Assembly: GCF_012939955.1 (NCBI RefSeq)
Contig: NZ_SPMY01000024.1
Location: forward strand, 16,578-80,577
Length of the DNA stretch: 64,000 bases
Reading direction: 5' to 3'
Origin: Candidatus Accumulibacter phosphatis
GTDB taxonomy: Bacteria; Pseudomonadota; Gammaproteobacteria; Burkholderiales; Rhodocyclaceae
Positions 1 through 9,005 of this stretch are shown here, in pieces (positions within the stretch are counted from its first letter, which is position 1; the number at the start of each line of letters is the position of its first letter). Both the position numbers and the translations under genes were made by a program. The notes beneath the pieces were generated by a model that saw only the letters and a list, made by a program, of their open reading frames with translations, ran no database searches and was not told the DNA's origin.

Positions 1-597
1 GATATTGAAGTTGTCGAAGTGCCGCGCGGCAATTGCGATCGCCTGCCGGGCGTCGTGATCGTCGTGGGCACGACCGAGCGCCTGGAGATGGCGGGGGTTG
101 AAGCTCTGGATGCCGATCGACAGGCGGTTCACGCCGGCGGCGCGAAAGGCGGCAAATTTTTCGGACTCGACGCTCGCCGGATTGGCCTCCAGGGTGATTT
201 CGGCGTTGGGCAGCAGTGGCAGCCGGCTGCGCAGGGCCGTCAGCAGCCGCTCGACGGCCTCGCCGGAGAGCAGGCTGGGGGTGCCGCCTCCCAGGAAAAT
301 ACTGTCCACCCGGCGCCCCCAGATCGTCGGCAGTGCCGCTTCGAGGTCGGCGATCAGCGCCGTCAGGTAGTCGTCTTCGGGGATCGCCGGCGCCGATCGA
401 TCGGCATTCTGCGTCCCCGGCACGGCATGTGAGTTGAAATCGCAGTAGGGGCACTTCTGTACGCACCAGGGAATATGCACGTAGAGCGCCAGCGGCGGTG
501 GGTTGCGGAACTGGATCAGCCGCTGCCCGGCCGCTGCCACCTCCTGAACCGGGATCAGCGGAATGACTCTGCCGTTCCGGCTCGCCGGCGCGGCCAT
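1..597 (-). CDS. hemW: Radical SAM heme chaperone HemW, 3' end cut by window edge
   Basis: The first 199 codons are visible on the minus strand; the gene runs off the left edge. HemW is a HemN-like radical SAM protein that binds heme and is thought to deliver it to respiratory enzymes. The 4Fe-4S/SAM motif CxxxCxxC is at residues 45-52 (CVQKCPYC, after the family-typical YVHIPW), followed by FLGGGTPSLL near residue 105 and LEANP and SIGIQSF further on. The ATG overlaps the rdgB stop by one base (TGATG), so it is translationally coupled to rdgB, a common arrangement in proteobacteria. A coproporphyrinogen oxidase HemN role is less likely because the cysteine spacing and the rdgB linkage fit HemW. 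Confidence 0.9.
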   Translation of the reverse strand, partial: MAAPASRNGRVIPLIPVQEVAAAGQRLIQFRNPPPLALYVHIPWCVQKCPYCDFNSHAVPGTQNADRSAPAIPEDDYLTALIADLEAALPTIWGRRVDSIFLGGGTPSLLSGEAVERLLTALRSRLPLLPNAEITLEANPASVESEKFAAFRAAGVNRLSIGIQSFNPRHLQALGRAHDDHDARQAIAIAARHFDNFNI

Positions 598-1184
598 CAG
601 CGACTTGCCAGCAGACGTTCGACGAGGCGAGCCAGTGCCTGGCCGCGGTGCGAGCGGCGGTTTTTCTCGGCGGCGTCGAGTTCGGCGGCGCTCTTGTCGA
701 GTGCGCGGACGTAAAACAGCGGATCGTAGCCGAAGCCGCTTTCGCCGCGCGCGGCGGGCAGGATCTCGCCGTGCCACTCGCCCTCGGCGATGATCGGTTG
801 CGGGTCGTCCGCGTGACGTACGAAGACGATGACCGCAACGTAGTGTGCGGCGCGCTGGTGGCTGTTGCCGAGTTCGGCGAGCAGCTTTTCGTTGTTGCGC
901 GCGTCCGATCGTGGCTCGCCGGCGTAGCGCGCCGAGTACACGCCAGGGGCGCCACCGAAGGCGTCCACACACAGGCCGGAGTCGTCGGCCAGCGCCGGCA
1001 GGCCGGTCAGTTGCGAGGCATGGCGGGCTTTGGCCAGCGCGTTCTCGACAAAAGTGCAATGCGGTTCTTCGACTTCGGGAACATCGAGCTCGCCTTGCGG
1101 AACGAGTTCCCAGCCGAGCGGCGCGAGAATGGTGTCGAGTTCTTTGAGTTTTTTGGCGTTGTTGGAAGCGAGGACGAGTTTCAT
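597..1184 (-). CDS. rdgB: dITP/XTP pyrophosphatase (non-canonical purine NTPase)
   Basis: The 195-aa protein matches the RdgB/HAM1 family in length. It hydrolyses dITP, ITP and XTP to monophosphates, keeping deaminated purines out of DNA and RNA. Visible motifs are the N-terminal LVLASNNAKKLKEL nucleotide-binding segment, the central DDSGLCVDAFGGAPG signature and a C-terminal GFGYDPLF block. The start ATG lies five bases beyond the rph stop, so rph, rdgB and hemW read as one minus-strand operon. Confidence 0.95.
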   Translation of the reverse strand: MKLVLASNNAKKLKELDTILAPLGWELVPQGELDVPEVEEPHCTFVENALAKARHASQLTGLPALADDSGLCVDAFGGAPGVYSARYAGEPRSDARNNEKLLAELGNSHQRAAHYVAVIVFVRHADDPQPIIAEGEWHGEILPAARGESGFGYDPLFYVRALDKSAAELDAAEKNRRSHRGQALARLVERLLASR

Positions 1185-1189
1185 GGCTG

Positions 1190-1906
1190 CTATAGGGCCT
1201 GGGCGCTTGTCTGCTCGGCAATCAGGCGGCCGATGCCGGCATCGGCCAGGTCGAGCAGTTCGATCATCTGGGCACGCGTAAAAGGCTCGCCTTCGGCGGT
1301 CCCCTGTACCTCGACAATGCCACCGCTACCGGTCATCACGACGTTCATGTCGGTGTCGCAGTTGGCGTCTTCGGCGTAGTCGAGGTCGAGCACCGCGACG
1401 CCCTTATAGATGCCGACCGACACCGCGGCGACATGATCACGCAGCGGGTTGCTGCTCACCTTGCCTGTGCTGAGCAGATGTTCGCAGGCGTCGTTGAGCG
1501 CCAGCCAGGCGCCGGTGATCGCCGCACAACGCGTCCCGCCATCGGCCTGCAGGACGTCACAGTCGAGCGTGATCTGGCGTTCGCCGAGCAGCTTGAGGTC
1601 GGTGACCGCACGCAGCGCGCGACCGATCAGGCGTTGTATTTCCTGCGTGCGACCGGATTGCTTGCCTTTGGCCGCTTCGCGGCCACTGCGCGTGTGCGTC
1701 GAGCGTGGCAGCATGCCGTATTCGGCGGTAACCCAGCCCTGTCCGCCGCCGCGTAGAAAAGCGGGGACGGAGTCCTCGATGCTGGCCGTGCACAGCACGC
1801 GCGTGTCGCCCATTTCGATCAGCACCGAGCCTTCGGCGTGGCGGGTGAATCGGCGCGCAAGGGTGACCTTGCGCAGTTGCGAAGCTTGACGGTGACTGGG
1901 GCGCAT
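1190..1906 (-). CDS. rph: Ribonuclease PH
   Basis: RNase PH is a phosphate-dependent 3'-5' exoribonuclease that trims tRNA 3' ends. The chosen ATG gives 238 aa, the usual family length, starting [14 protein letters not shown]; a longer open frame reaches 2152 but its extra 82 residues look non-coding and overlap the upstream phosphatase gene. Family hallmarks include [21 protein letters not shown] near the N-terminus, the phosphate-site segment [24 protein letters not shown], the [10 protein letters not shown] block and VVMTG near the C-terminus. Only eight bases separate it from the upstream phosphatase gene, suggesting co-transcription. Confidence 0.95.
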   Translation of the reverse strand: MRPSHRQASQLRKVTLARRFTRHAEGSVLIEMGDTRVLCTASIEDSVPAFLRGGGQGWVTAEYGMLPRSTHTRSGREAAKGKQSGRTQEIQRLIGRALRAVTDLKLLGERQITLDCDVLQADGGTRCAAITGAWLALNDACEHLLSTGKVSSNPLRDHVAAVSVGIYKGVAVLDLDYAEDANCDTDMNVVMTGSGGIVEVQGTAEGEPFTRAQMIELLDLADAGIGRLIAEQTSAQAL

Positions 1907-1914
1907 GAAAATTC

Positions 1915-2835
1915 CTATTTGGCGTACTTCTGAATGGTCGAGCGGATCTCTTCGATGGCCAGTTCGATCTCCTCTTCGCTGAGTTCGGTCTTGTGGCGCG
2001 GGTTGCGCCCGAACTCGTCGAGACGCGTGGTTACCGTGTCGCGAGGCATTGATTTGGTTGAAATGAGGCTGCCGCCGGCGCTGCTCTCGTCGACGTAACT
2101 GTCCTGCCAGCGCACGGCGATCATCGACAGGTTGTCGGCATGCGGCCCGCAACGGGTTTCTGCCTGGGCAAGCAGGGTCGGTACGGCATGCATCAGATTG
2201 GCGGTCTTCAGGGCCGTGGCCAGCAGCTTGTCAGGTAGTCCGTTCCAGGCGCCGTCGGTGCAGAGGACCAGCACGTCTTCGGCTTCGAGTGTCGTCTTGC
2301 GCGAAAACTCGATCTCTGGCGTCTGTTGGCCGCCCAGGCAGCCGTAGATCTTGTTCCGGTCCGGGTGCGTGCTGGCCTGCTCTTCATTGATGATGCCCTG
2401 TTCGAGTAACAAGCGTACGCGGGAGTGGTCTTTGGTCTGGGCCAGGGCTCTGCCCTTGCGCAGTAGATAAAGTCGAGAATCACCCGAGTGCGCCCAGTAG
2501 GCGATGTTGTTCTGCACGAAGCAGGCGACGCAGGTGGTGCGTGGTGAGTCCTGCAGCTGATGCTTGGCGGCAAAATCGAGGATGGCGCGGTGCGCGTTGA
2601 GCATGCCAGTCTGCAGAAACAGAAAGGGGTCGCGAATGGGCGTCGTGACCTGGCGCTGGAAGGACTCGGTCAGCGTTTGTACGGCGATCTGGGCAGCCAC
2701 TTCACCGAAGTAGTGACCGCCCATGCCGTCGGCGACGACCATCAGCAGGCTGTCGCGGGAATAGCAGTGTGCCAGCCGATCTTCGTTATTGGCGCGCTTG
2801 CCGGCGCGGCTCTCTTGGTAGATCGTGAATTTCAT
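1915..2835 (-). CDS. PP2C-family serine/threonine protein phosphatase
   Basis: The 306-aa protein has the PP2C metal-site motifs in order: NNEDR (16-20), VADGMGGH (about 34-41), [20 protein letters not shown] and a final DNLSMIAV. These aspartates bind the Mg/Mn pair that drives phosphoserine/threonine hydrolysis. There is no signal peptide or membrane segment, so it is probably cytoplasmic. A charged C-terminal tail of about 60 residues follows the catalytic domain. Its start overlaps the kinase stop by four bases (ATGA), making a kinase-phosphatase pair. The substrate is unknown. Confidence 0.9.
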   Translation of the reverse strand: MKFTIYQESRAGKRANNEDRLAHCYSRDSLLMVVADGMGGHYFGEVAAQIAVQTLTESFQRQVTTPIRDPFLFLQTGMLNAHRAILDFAAKHQLQDSPRTTCVACFVQNNIAYWAHSGDSRLYLLRKGRALAQTKDHSRVRLLLEQGIINEEQASTHPDRNKIYGCLGGQQTPEIEFSRKTTLEAEDVLVLCTDGAWNGLPDKLLATALKTANLMHAVPTLLAQAETRCGPHADNLSMIAVRWQDSYVDESSAGGSLISTKSMPRDTVTTRLDEFGRNPRHKTELSEEEIELAIEEIRSTIQKYAK

Positions 2836-3800
2836 GGGCTTCTGGATTTCTTAAATTTGCCGACCATCTGGTCGAGCCACTTTGCTTTCGGCTGTGGCGT
2901 CGGTGGGATGACCGCTTCAGTGAGCGCTTTCTGCAGCGCGAAGACGCTTTGTGGCCGGTAACGATGGTTCAGGCACAGGCACCAGTCGATCGTTTCCAGC
3001 AACTGGTCCGAGTACTGACCTTCCCAACGGACCATCGCCGGGACCAGGCGATCCTTTTCGAGACGGCCGTCGGCTGCTTGTGGGGTGCTCGCCGAGATGC
3101 ACGCATACATCGAAGCGCCGACGCTGTAAATGTCGCTCCAGGGGCCGAGGAGTTCCCGCTGGCTGTAATGCTCCGGCGAGGCGAAACCCGGTGTGTACAT
3201 CGGCTTGAGCATTGGCGTGTCGCAGGCTAGCGTCTGGCGCGCCGCGCCAAAATCGATCAGCACCGGGGTCTGGTTGTTGCGCATGTAGATGTTCGACGGC
3301 TTGAGGTCGAGGTGCAGCAAGCGGTGTGAGTGCACCTCGCGCAGGCCGTTGAGCATTTTGGTGAAGACGTTGCGAATGAAGTTTTCGGTGACCCCGGCCC
3401 TGTTTTTCTGGATCAGCTCCTGCAGGGTGCGGCCGTGTTCGTACTCCATGACCATGTAAACGGTGTCGTTGGCGCGAAAGAAGTTCAGGACGCGGATCAC
3501 GTTCGGGTGCGAGAGACCGGCCAGTGACCTGCCTTCTTCGAAGAAACACTTCATCCCGTAGCGGAACGCCGGAAGATGATCTTCGCTGATCACCGGCGCC
3601 GTTTTTCCTTCGCCGCGCAAGGCTAGCGTGTTGGGCAGGTACTCCTTGATGGCGACGCGCGTGCCGTGACTATCGGTGGCCACATAGACAATCGAAAAGC
3701 CACCCAGTGAGAGCTGATGCTCAATGCAGTACTCATCGAGTTGGAACGCTGGGGGAAGGGGGTGGTTTGCTTGTTGCACCATAGGTGTCGAAGCTATCAT
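2832..3800 (-). CDS. Serine/threonine protein kinase (Hanks type)
   Basis: The 322-aa protein is a soluble eukaryotic-like kinase. The glycine loop is short (SLGGFSIVYVA, 31-41), the ATP-binding lysine is K52 in VAIKEY, the catalytic loop is HLDLKPSN (163-170, HLD in place of the usual HRD) and DFG is at 183-185. An activation segment ending in FASPEHY and a WSDIYSVGASMY helix follow. No transmembrane or PASTA segment is present. It is transcribed away from yicC with 85 bp between them and is coupled to the PP2C gene. The start at 3800 has only a weak ribosome site; M7 is an alternative. Confidence 0.9.
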   Translation of the reverse strand: MIASTPMVQQANHPLPPAFQLDEYCIEHQLSLGGFSIVYVATDSHGTRVAIKEYLPNTLALRGEGKTAPVISEDHLPAFRYGMKCFFEEGRSLAGLSHPNVIRVLNFFRANDTVYMVMEYEHGRTLQELIQKNRAGVTENFIRNVFTKMLNGLREVHSHRLLHLDLKPSNIYMRNNQTPVLIDFGAARQTLACDTPMLKPMYTPGFASPEHYSQRELLGPWSDIYSVGASMYACISASTPQAADGRLEKDRLVPAMVRWEGQYSDQLLETIDWCLCLNHRYRPQSVFALQKALTEAVIPPTPQPKAKWLDQMVGKFKKSRSP

Positions 3801-3885
3801 TCAGAGTGTCGGCCATTGTCCGGTCTTTGGGGGTGGGCTGTAAAGCCGGCTGCGGACCTACCTCCGTCCACCAGTCAGGATTCCA

Positions 3886-4752
3886 ATGATCTACAGCATG
3901 ACCGGCTATGCCGCGGCAGCGTGCGCCGTCAAGGGCGGCGCCGTACAAATCGAGTTAAAAAGTGTCAACTCCCGCTATCTCGACTATCACTTTCGCGTTT
4001 GTGACGAGCTGCGCATTGCCGAACCCGCGCTGCGCGAGCTGATCGGCGCGCGCCTGGTGCGCGGCAAGCTCGAGTGTCGGGTCAGTTTTATCGCCACGGC
4101 CAGTGCGGCGCAGCAAGCGAGCCTGAACGCCGAATTGCTCGCCCGCCTGGGCCGGCTCGATACACAGATCCGCGCGGAGCTACCGCTGGCCGCGCCGCTG
4201 GCGGTCAGCGACGTGCTGCGCTGGCCGGGCATTTTCGGTGACGACTCGCTCGATATCGAAGCCGTGTTGCCGGCTTGTCGGGAACTGGCCCGCGCGGCAC
4301 TTGACGACTTCGTGGCCAGTCGGGCGCGTGAGGGCGAGAAGCTCGCCGCCGTGATCCTGGACAAAGTTACCTGCATGCGCGGGCTTTTGCGCGATATCGA
4401 GCCGCGCATCCCGGCGGCCCTGATCGCGTTCAACGAGAAGCTGCGGCAGCGCCTGCTCGATGCGCTCGATACGGTGAGCGACGACCGGATTCGACAGGAG
4501 GTGGCGGTCTTCGCGGCGCGCATCGATGTCGCCGAGGAACTGGCGCGCCTGGCGACCCATCTCGATGAAGTCGAGCGCGTTCTCCGGAGCGGCGGCGCCA
4601 GCGGCAAACGTCTCGATTTCCTGATGCAGGAACTGATGCGGGAAGCCAATACTTTTGGCTCCAAGTCGCTGGTTGCCGAGTTGTCGCAACTGGCGATCGA
4701 GTTCAAGCTGCTCATCGAACAGATGCGCGAGCAGGTGCAGAACCTGGAGTAG
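3886..4752 (+). CDS. yicC: YicC family endoribonuclease
   Basis: The 288-aa protein is the length of E. coli YicC (287 aa), which has been reported as an RNase acting on small RNAs. It begins with the family signature MIYSMTGYAAA and continues with IELKSVNSRYLDYHFR; the C-terminal DUF1732 block includes KRLDFLMQELMREANTFGSK. The start is preceded by AGGA. In betaproteobacteria yicC is usually followed directly by gmk and rpoZ; here gmk is 8.4 kb away, which marks an insertion. Confidence 0.93.
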   Translation: MIYSMTGYAAAACAVKGGAVQIELKSVNSRYLDYHFRVCDELRIAEPALRELIGARLVRGKLECRVSFIATASAAQQASLNAELLARLGRLDTQIRAELPLAAPLAVSDVLRWPGIFGDDSLDIEAVLPACRELARAALDDFVASRAREGEKLAAVILDKVTCMRGLLRDIEPRIPAALIAFNEKLRQRLLDALDTVSDDRIRQEVAVFAARIDVAEELARLATHLDEVERVLRSGGASGKRLDFLMQELMREANTFGSKSLVAELSQLAIEFKLLIEQMREQVQNLE

Positions 4753-4790
4753 TGAATCACGCCGCATCATGAAGTCTCTCGCCTTAAGTT

Positions 4791-4813
4791 AAAGCCCCGT
4801 ATTTTGGGGCTTT
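4791..4813 (+). terminator. Rho-independent terminator after yicC
   Basis: AAAGCCCC and GGGGCTTT form an 8-bp stem around a short AT-rich loop, followed by a T-rich stretch (TTTTCTTC). It lies 38 bases after the yicC stop and separates it from the integrase. Confidence 0.8.
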
Positions 4814-4860
4814 TCTTCGTCATGACGTTGCAACTTGTCGCATGAGAGCGCACAATGTCC

Positions 4861-4913
4861 GTGCACTACCAAGTGCACCACGTGGTGCACCTATAGCCAA
4901 GCAGGTGGTGCAC
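4861..4913. promoter_or_regulatory. GTGCAC repeat cluster upstream of integrase
   Basis: The palindrome GTGCAC occurs at 4861, 4873, 4885 and 4908, spaced 12, 12 and 23 bp, roughly one and two helical turns. The first two copies extend to GTGCACYAC. The cluster ends just before the integrase ribosome site (AGGAGG). It could be arm-type integrase binding sites or an operator controlling int; a matching pair lies at 11534-11551. Confidence 0.55.
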
Positions 4914-4926
4914 ACCAGGAGGCGAT

Positions 4927-6195
4927 ATGGGCAAGCTGACTGACTTGGATATTCGGAACTGGATGAGGAGCGGCGAGCGCTTCGAACAACGGGGCGACGG
5001 AGACGGGGTATATCTGTGCTTTCCCGCTCGGTTCGCCGTGCCGGTCTGGAAGTTGCGCTATCGTTTCGCTGGCAAACCTCGCACGGTGAACCTTGGCAGT
5101 TACCGTGACTTGTCAATTGCTGACGCCAGAAAGACGGCCAAGGAGCTACGCGCGCGGGTTGCGTTGGGCTATGACGTTGCCGGAGAAAAGCAGGAGCGCA
5201 AGCGCGAGGCTGTCGCCAAGATCGAGGCTGAGAAGGCGGTCATTACCATGGGCGCGTTGGCCGATGACTACTTCTCGTCTCAAATTCTTGGACGCTGGAA
5301 ACATCCCAACATCGTGCGCAGCCGGATCGAGAACGACATCAAGCCGAACATTGGGAAGCTGGCCATAGGAGAGATACGACCAACGCACGTTGACGCGATG
5401 CTCAAGGCTATCGTCAGGCGGGGTGCTCCGACGATGGCGAATGATGTCCTGCGTTGGGTCAAGCGAATGTTTGACTACGCCATCAAGCGCCAGATGATCA
5501 GCTTCAATCCGGCGGCGGCTTTCGATCTGGCGGATGCTGGCGGCAAGGAGGAGTCCCGCGACCGCTGGCTTACCCGTTCGGAGTTGGCCGCCCTGTTTGC
5601 TGCGATGCGAAGCGCGCGAGGATGGAATATCGAGAACGGCCTGACGGTGAAGCTGCTACTGCTGTTGGCGGTTCGCAAGGGCGAACTGATACAGGCAAGG
5701 GTTAGTGAATTCGATCTCGACGCGGCCGTTTGGTATCTGCCAGCCGACCGGACAAAAACAGGTGCGGCGATTGACATCCCTCTCCCTAATCAAGCTGTTG
5801 CGTGCCTGCGTGAGCTTGTGCGGTTGGGCAACGGGTCTGGATGGCTGCTACCGGCGCGCAAGATGCAGGAGCGCATGGTCCCTCATATCGACCTCAACAC
5901 CGTTGGCGCCGCGCTTGCGAAAAACATCAAGCCTTTGATGCCCGGCGCAGAGAACTTCACGTTGCATGACTTTCGGCGCACGGCGCGCACTCACTTGGCC
6001 GCGCTGGGGGTGGCACCGCATATCGGCGAGCGCTGCCTGAATCACGCTATCAAGGGCGTGGAGGGCATCTATAACCAGCACGATTTCTTCGACGAACGCC
6101 GGGAGGCACTTCAGAAGTGGGCCGACCTACTCGATGTGATTGCAGGCGACGAGCAGGGCAAGGTCGTACCGCTCAGGCCGGCGAAGATGGCTTGA
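4927..6195 (+). CDS. Tyrosine-type site-specific integrase (P4 family)
   Basis: The 422-aa protein has the layout of P4-like integrases: an N-terminal arm-binding DUF4102 domain (about 1-95), a SAM-like core-binding domain (about 105-205) and a catalytic domain (about 215-400). Catalytic residues are visible: R250 (AVRKGEL), H347 and R350 (HDFRR), H373 (LNHAIKG) and the tyrosine nucleophile Y382 (GIYNQHDF). AGGAGG lies just before the ATG. It sits at the left border of the inserted element and reads inward. Such integrases often use tRNA genes as targets, but none is present here; the target appears to be the yicC-gmk intergenic region. Confidence 0.93.
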   Translation: MGKLTDLDIRNWMRSGERFEQRGDGDGVYLCFPARFAVPVWKLRYRFAGKPRTVNLGSYRDLSIADARKTAKELRARVALGYDVAGEKQERKREAVAKIEAEKAVITMGALADDYFSSQILGRWKHPNIVRSRIENDIKPNIGKLAIGEIRPTHVDAMLKAIVRRGAPTMANDVLRWVKRMFDYAIKRQMISFNPAAAFDLADAGGKEESRDRWLTRSELAALFAAMRSARGWNIENGLTVKLLLLLAVRKGELIQARVSEFDLDAAVWYLPADRTKTGAAIDIPLPNQAVACLRELVRLGNGSGWLLPARKMQERMVPHIDLNTVGAALAKNIKPLMPGAENFTLHDFRRTARTHLAALGVAPHIGERCLNHAIKGVEGIYNQHDFFDERREALQKWADLLDVIAGDEQGKVVPLRPAKMA

Positions 6196-6290
6196 CCCGG
6201 GCCTGCCCGCGCCTATCCTGCCGCGAATGGCTGCGAAGCCCTGGCTGGAAGGCGCGGAGTCGTGATTCAGGGGCTAGAAAAAGGAGCATT

Positions 6291-6789
6291 GTGGACGATT
6301 CGGATGCATCCGGTCGAGACCGGCTATTCCGGCGCTATGTGCGCTTGTACAACGCGAAGGCTCGTCAGCTTGGCCTCAAGATGTTTCGCGGAACGACAAA
6401 ACCCCGACGCGCGATCCGTTTGCGCGACCTCTTGGATCCCCGTCGCGTTCGTGCATTGGTGTCGTTTGCATCGAGCGAGGAAGAGGAGAAGTTCAGGGCA
6501 GACTTCTACTTTTCGTTGTACTCCGACGTTCGTCCACTTGCATCCCTTGGCTTCACGAAGCGGCGGCAAGCGTCTGAATGGGGGGCGGCGTGGCGCGGCA
6601 GAACAGCGCAAGGAAGGCGACGGGAATCGCCGGTCGGTGATCGATGCCGCACACGCGATTCTTGCGGTATGTCGGCGAAAGCCATCGGCACGTCAGCTGG
6701 CGAAGTTGATCGAAGAAAAAACGGGTATCCCGGCAAACACTGTTCGAGGGCACCTTCAGAAACTGAAAAAAGAACGAATTCTGGATTAG
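6291..6789 (+). CDS. Hypothetical island protein, frameshifted at a G6 run
   Basis: A GTG start at 6291 has a good AAGGAG ribosome site four bases upstream. The first reading frame gives a basic, plausible protein (VDDSDASGRDRLFRRYVR...) up to TKRRQASEWG. It then loses protein character while the next frame continues sensibly to KLKKERILD at 6789. Removing one G from the run at 6580-6585 joins the two into about 165 aa. The C-terminal 50 residues (PSARQLAKLIEEKTGIPANTVRGHLQKLKKE) look like a winged-helix DNA-binding segment. Function is unknown; its place between integrase and an AlpA-like gene suggests element regulation. Confidence 0.55.
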
Positions 6790-6878
6790 GGGCTTCGATC
6801 TCATCCAAGGGAAGTTTCTAGTATCAGGACCATGCAAGCCGCGGCATCCCGTTGCGGGGCTCTTCATAGAGGTACAGC

Positions 6879-7130
6879 ATGGTTCAGCACACAAAGAACG
6901 AGCGCGCGATCCCCGACGCTCTCAGGCATTTCGATTACCTTCCTGATTCGGCAAGTGTCCGTCTGCCAGTCGTGGCGGCGCTCGTGGGATGCTCCACAGC
7001 AACCGTCTGGCGCATGGTCAAGCGTGGCACGCTGCCTACTCCTCGGCAAAGGGGTCTGCGGATTACCGCTTGGTCTGTCGGCGAGCTTCGAAAAGCGCTT
7101 GCTGTCGTTTCACCGGCGGTGAGTGCGTGA
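6879..7130 (+). CDS. AlpA-like helix-turn-helix regulator / excisionase
   Basis: The 83-aa protein carries an AlpA/MerR-like helix-turn-helix: LPVVAALVGCSTATVWRMV followed by KRGTLPTPRQRGLRITAWSVGELRKAL. Small proteins of this type beside P4-type integrases usually act as excisionases or as activators of int. AGAGG precedes the ATG. It is the first gene of a tight run whose members overlap by GTGA or ATGA. It may act at the GTGCAC repeats, but nothing in the sequence proves that. Confidence 0.8.
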   Translation: MVQHTKNERAIPDALRHFDYLPDSASVRLPVVAALVGCSTATVWRMVKRGTLPTPRQRGLRITAWSVGELRKALAVVSPAVSA

Positions 7131-7309
7131 GCCACAAAGGAAAAGCCGCCGCGGTAACGAGCACCGAGACGGCTTCGAAAACGACACCAAACAGCACGCA
7201 TTCTAGCATCGTCGATCCGCTGCGCGGCTGGTTCGCGCTCGCCAGCAACGTGAAGCCTTCGCGCAACCGCCAGCCGAAACGAGGCTGGCAAAGGGGGGCG
7301 CGGAGATGA
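7127..7309 (+). CDS. Small hypothetical protein
   Basis: A GTG start overlaps the upstream stop (GTGA), and the 60-residue product ends overlapping the next ATG (ATGA), a coupling pattern shared by the genes around it. The product is basic and Ser/Thr/Arg rich (SHKGKAAAVTST..., then DPLRGWFALASNVKPSRNR) with no recognised domain. The coupling is the main support for its being real. Confidence 0.5.
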   Translation: MSHKGKAAAVTSTETASKTTPNSTHSSIVDPLRGWFALASNVKPSRNRQPKRGWQRGARR

Positions 7310-7734
7310 GCCAAGTCGACAAACTGCTTCAGCGTCTCGACAAGGTGAAGCGCACCGGGCTCGGGACGTTCTCTGCGCGCTGTCCTGCACATGACGACCG
7401 CGGGCCAAGCCTTGCGATTCGCGAAACCGACGACGGGCGAATCCTTGCGCACTGCTTCGCCGGGTGCGACGTGCAAGACGTTTTGTCCGCTGTCGACCTG
7501 ACGTTCAGCGACCTGTACCCACCCCGGGCGCTCGATCACCGGATTAACCCGGAGCGCCGGCCATTCCCTGCGGCCGATTGCCTGCGCGCTGTTGGTTTTG
7601 AGGCGCTGGTCGTCTGCGCTGCAGCGGCGGCGATGCTGGCCGGCGAGCCGTTCAGCGAGATTGACCGCGAACGGCTGATTCTTGCTGCAAGCCGCATTCA
7701 GTCGGCGATGCAGGCAGCGGGGTTATCGTCATGA
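7306..7734 (+). CDS. CHC2-type zinc-finger protein (primase-like)
   Basis: The 142-aa protein has a primase-type zinc-finger pattern: CPAHDDRGPSL (C26, H29) and AHCFAGC (C50, C54) with ILAHCFAGCDVQDVL, as in CHC2 domains of bacterial and phage primases. The remaining C-terminal half is helical and unassigned; no TOPRIM catalytic block is present, so alone it may bind DNA or support a separate primase. It overlaps its neighbours by four bases each side and precedes the RepA-like ATPase, as in many small mobile elements. Confidence 0.75.
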   Translation: MSQVDKLLQRLDKVKRTGLGTFSARCPAHDDRGPSLAIRETDDGRILAHCFAGCDVQDVLSAVDLTFSDLYPPRALDHRINPERRPFPAADCLRAVGFEALVVCAAAAAMLAGEPFSEIDRERLILAASRIQSAMQAAGLSS

Positions 7735-9005
7735 GCATTCTTCAACGCACAATTCGTCAACGAGAAGAATCTACGTCCAGACTCGAAGACGTGGCCGAAC
7801 GCATGCGTGGCGCAAGGCCAGAGCACCGGCCGAGCAAGGAAGCCGCGCCAGAGCGCGAATACGCGGGGACTGTGCAGATTAGCAGAGCCAGCGACGTGAA
7901 GATTGAGCCGGTATCGTGGATCTGGAACGGATGGCTGGCGGCTGGGAAGCTTCAGATCCTGGGAGGCGCACCAGGTACCGGGAAGACGACGATTGCCATG
8001 AGCATGTCGGCGGCGCTGACGGCCGGCGGACGCTGGCCGGATGGCACCCGCGCAAGCGTCGGCAACGCCGTGATCTGGAGCGGCGAAGACGACCCGGCCG
8101 ATACGCTGATTCCGCGGCTTGTGCTGTCCGGCGCCAATCTGTCCCGCGTGCATTTCATTGACGGCGTGCAGGAGGGCCACGAGAAGCGATCATTCGACCC
8201 GTCGAAGGATATGCCAGCGCTGCGGCGCAAGCTGCTGGAAATCGGCGACGTTCGCTTGCTGGTCGTCGATCCGATCGTTTCGGCAATTGCCGGCGACAGT
8301 CACAAGAACGCCGAAGTGCGGCGCGGACTTCAACCGCTCGCCGACCTGGCCGCGTCAATGAAGTGTGCGCTGCTCGGCATCACTCACTTTTCGAAGGGTA
8401 CAGGCGGCCGGGATCCGGTAGAGCGCATTACCGGAAGCCTTGCCTTTGGCGCAGTCGCACGCATCGTGCTGGTCGCTGCAAGGCAACAGGAAGAGGCGGA
8501 AGACGGGCGCACCGTGCGTCTGCTGCTTCGCGCCAAGTCAAACATTGGACCGGACGATGGCGGCTTCGAGTACGACTTGCAACCGGCCGAACTGAAAAGC
8601 CATCCAGGTATCTTCTCGTCATCGGTGCAATGGGGTGTTGCCGTCGAAGGGGCGGCGCGCGATCTGCTTGCCACGGCCGACGCGACCGGCGACGACGCCG
8701 GTGGCGGGAGTCCGCTTGCTGATGCAATGCACTTCCTTGAAGTGGAACTTGCGGAAGGCGCACGGGCGGTGACCGAGTTGGAGTCGGCTGCGGGTAGCGC
8801 CGGCCATTCATGGGCGACCGTTCGGCGAGCAAAAAAGGCGCTGAAAATTGAAGCGCAGAAAGGCGGAATGAAAGCCGGCTGGGTGTGGGAGCTACCACGA
8901 AGGTGCTCAAGTAGTAGCGAAGATGCTAACAAAAAAGGGTTAGCGCCTTCGGGAAGTGTTGAGCACCTTCGTGGCGATCAAAGCATTGTCGAGGTGGAGA
9001 TATGA
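7731..9005 (+). CDS. RepA-like AAA family ATPase/helicase
   Basis: The 424-aa protein has a RecA/DnaB-like ATPase core: Walker A GAPGTGKTT (79-87), a WSGEDD motif near 117-121, Walker B LLVVDPIV (177-183) and an ITHFSKG motif typical of the RepA/AAA_25 group. Its C-terminal 100 residues include a helix-turn-helix-like segment (SAGHSWATVRRAKKALKI) ending in a Ser-rich tail. It is the likely replication helicase or initiator of the element. ATGA overlaps join it to the zinc-finger gene before and the small gene after. Confidence 0.85.
   Translation: MSILQRTIRQREESTSRLEDVAERMRGARPEHRPSKEAAPEREYAGTVQISRASDVKIEPVSWIWNGWLAAGKLQILGGAPGTGKTTIAMSMSAALTAGGRWPDGTRASVGNAVIWSGEDDPADTLIPRLVLSGANLSRVHFIDGVQEGHEKRSFDPSKDMPALRRKLLEIGDVRLLVVDPIVSAIAGDSHKNAEVRRGLQPLADLAASMKCALLGITHFSKGTGGRDPVERITGSLAFGAVARIVLVAARQQEEAEDGRTVRLLLRAKSNIGPDDGGFEYDLQPAELKSHPGIFSSSVQWGVAVEGAARDLLATADATGDDAGGGSPLADAMHFLEVELAEGARAVTELESAAGSAGHSWATVRRAKKALKIEAQKGGMKAGWVWELPRRCSSSSEDANKKGLAPSGSVEHLRGDQSIVEVEI

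Noticed and set aside
4753..4926. tRNA gene as the integrase target
   Set aside because: I looked for a cloverleaf and a GGTTCGAAT-type T arm; the stretch holds only a terminator and GTGCAC repeats.
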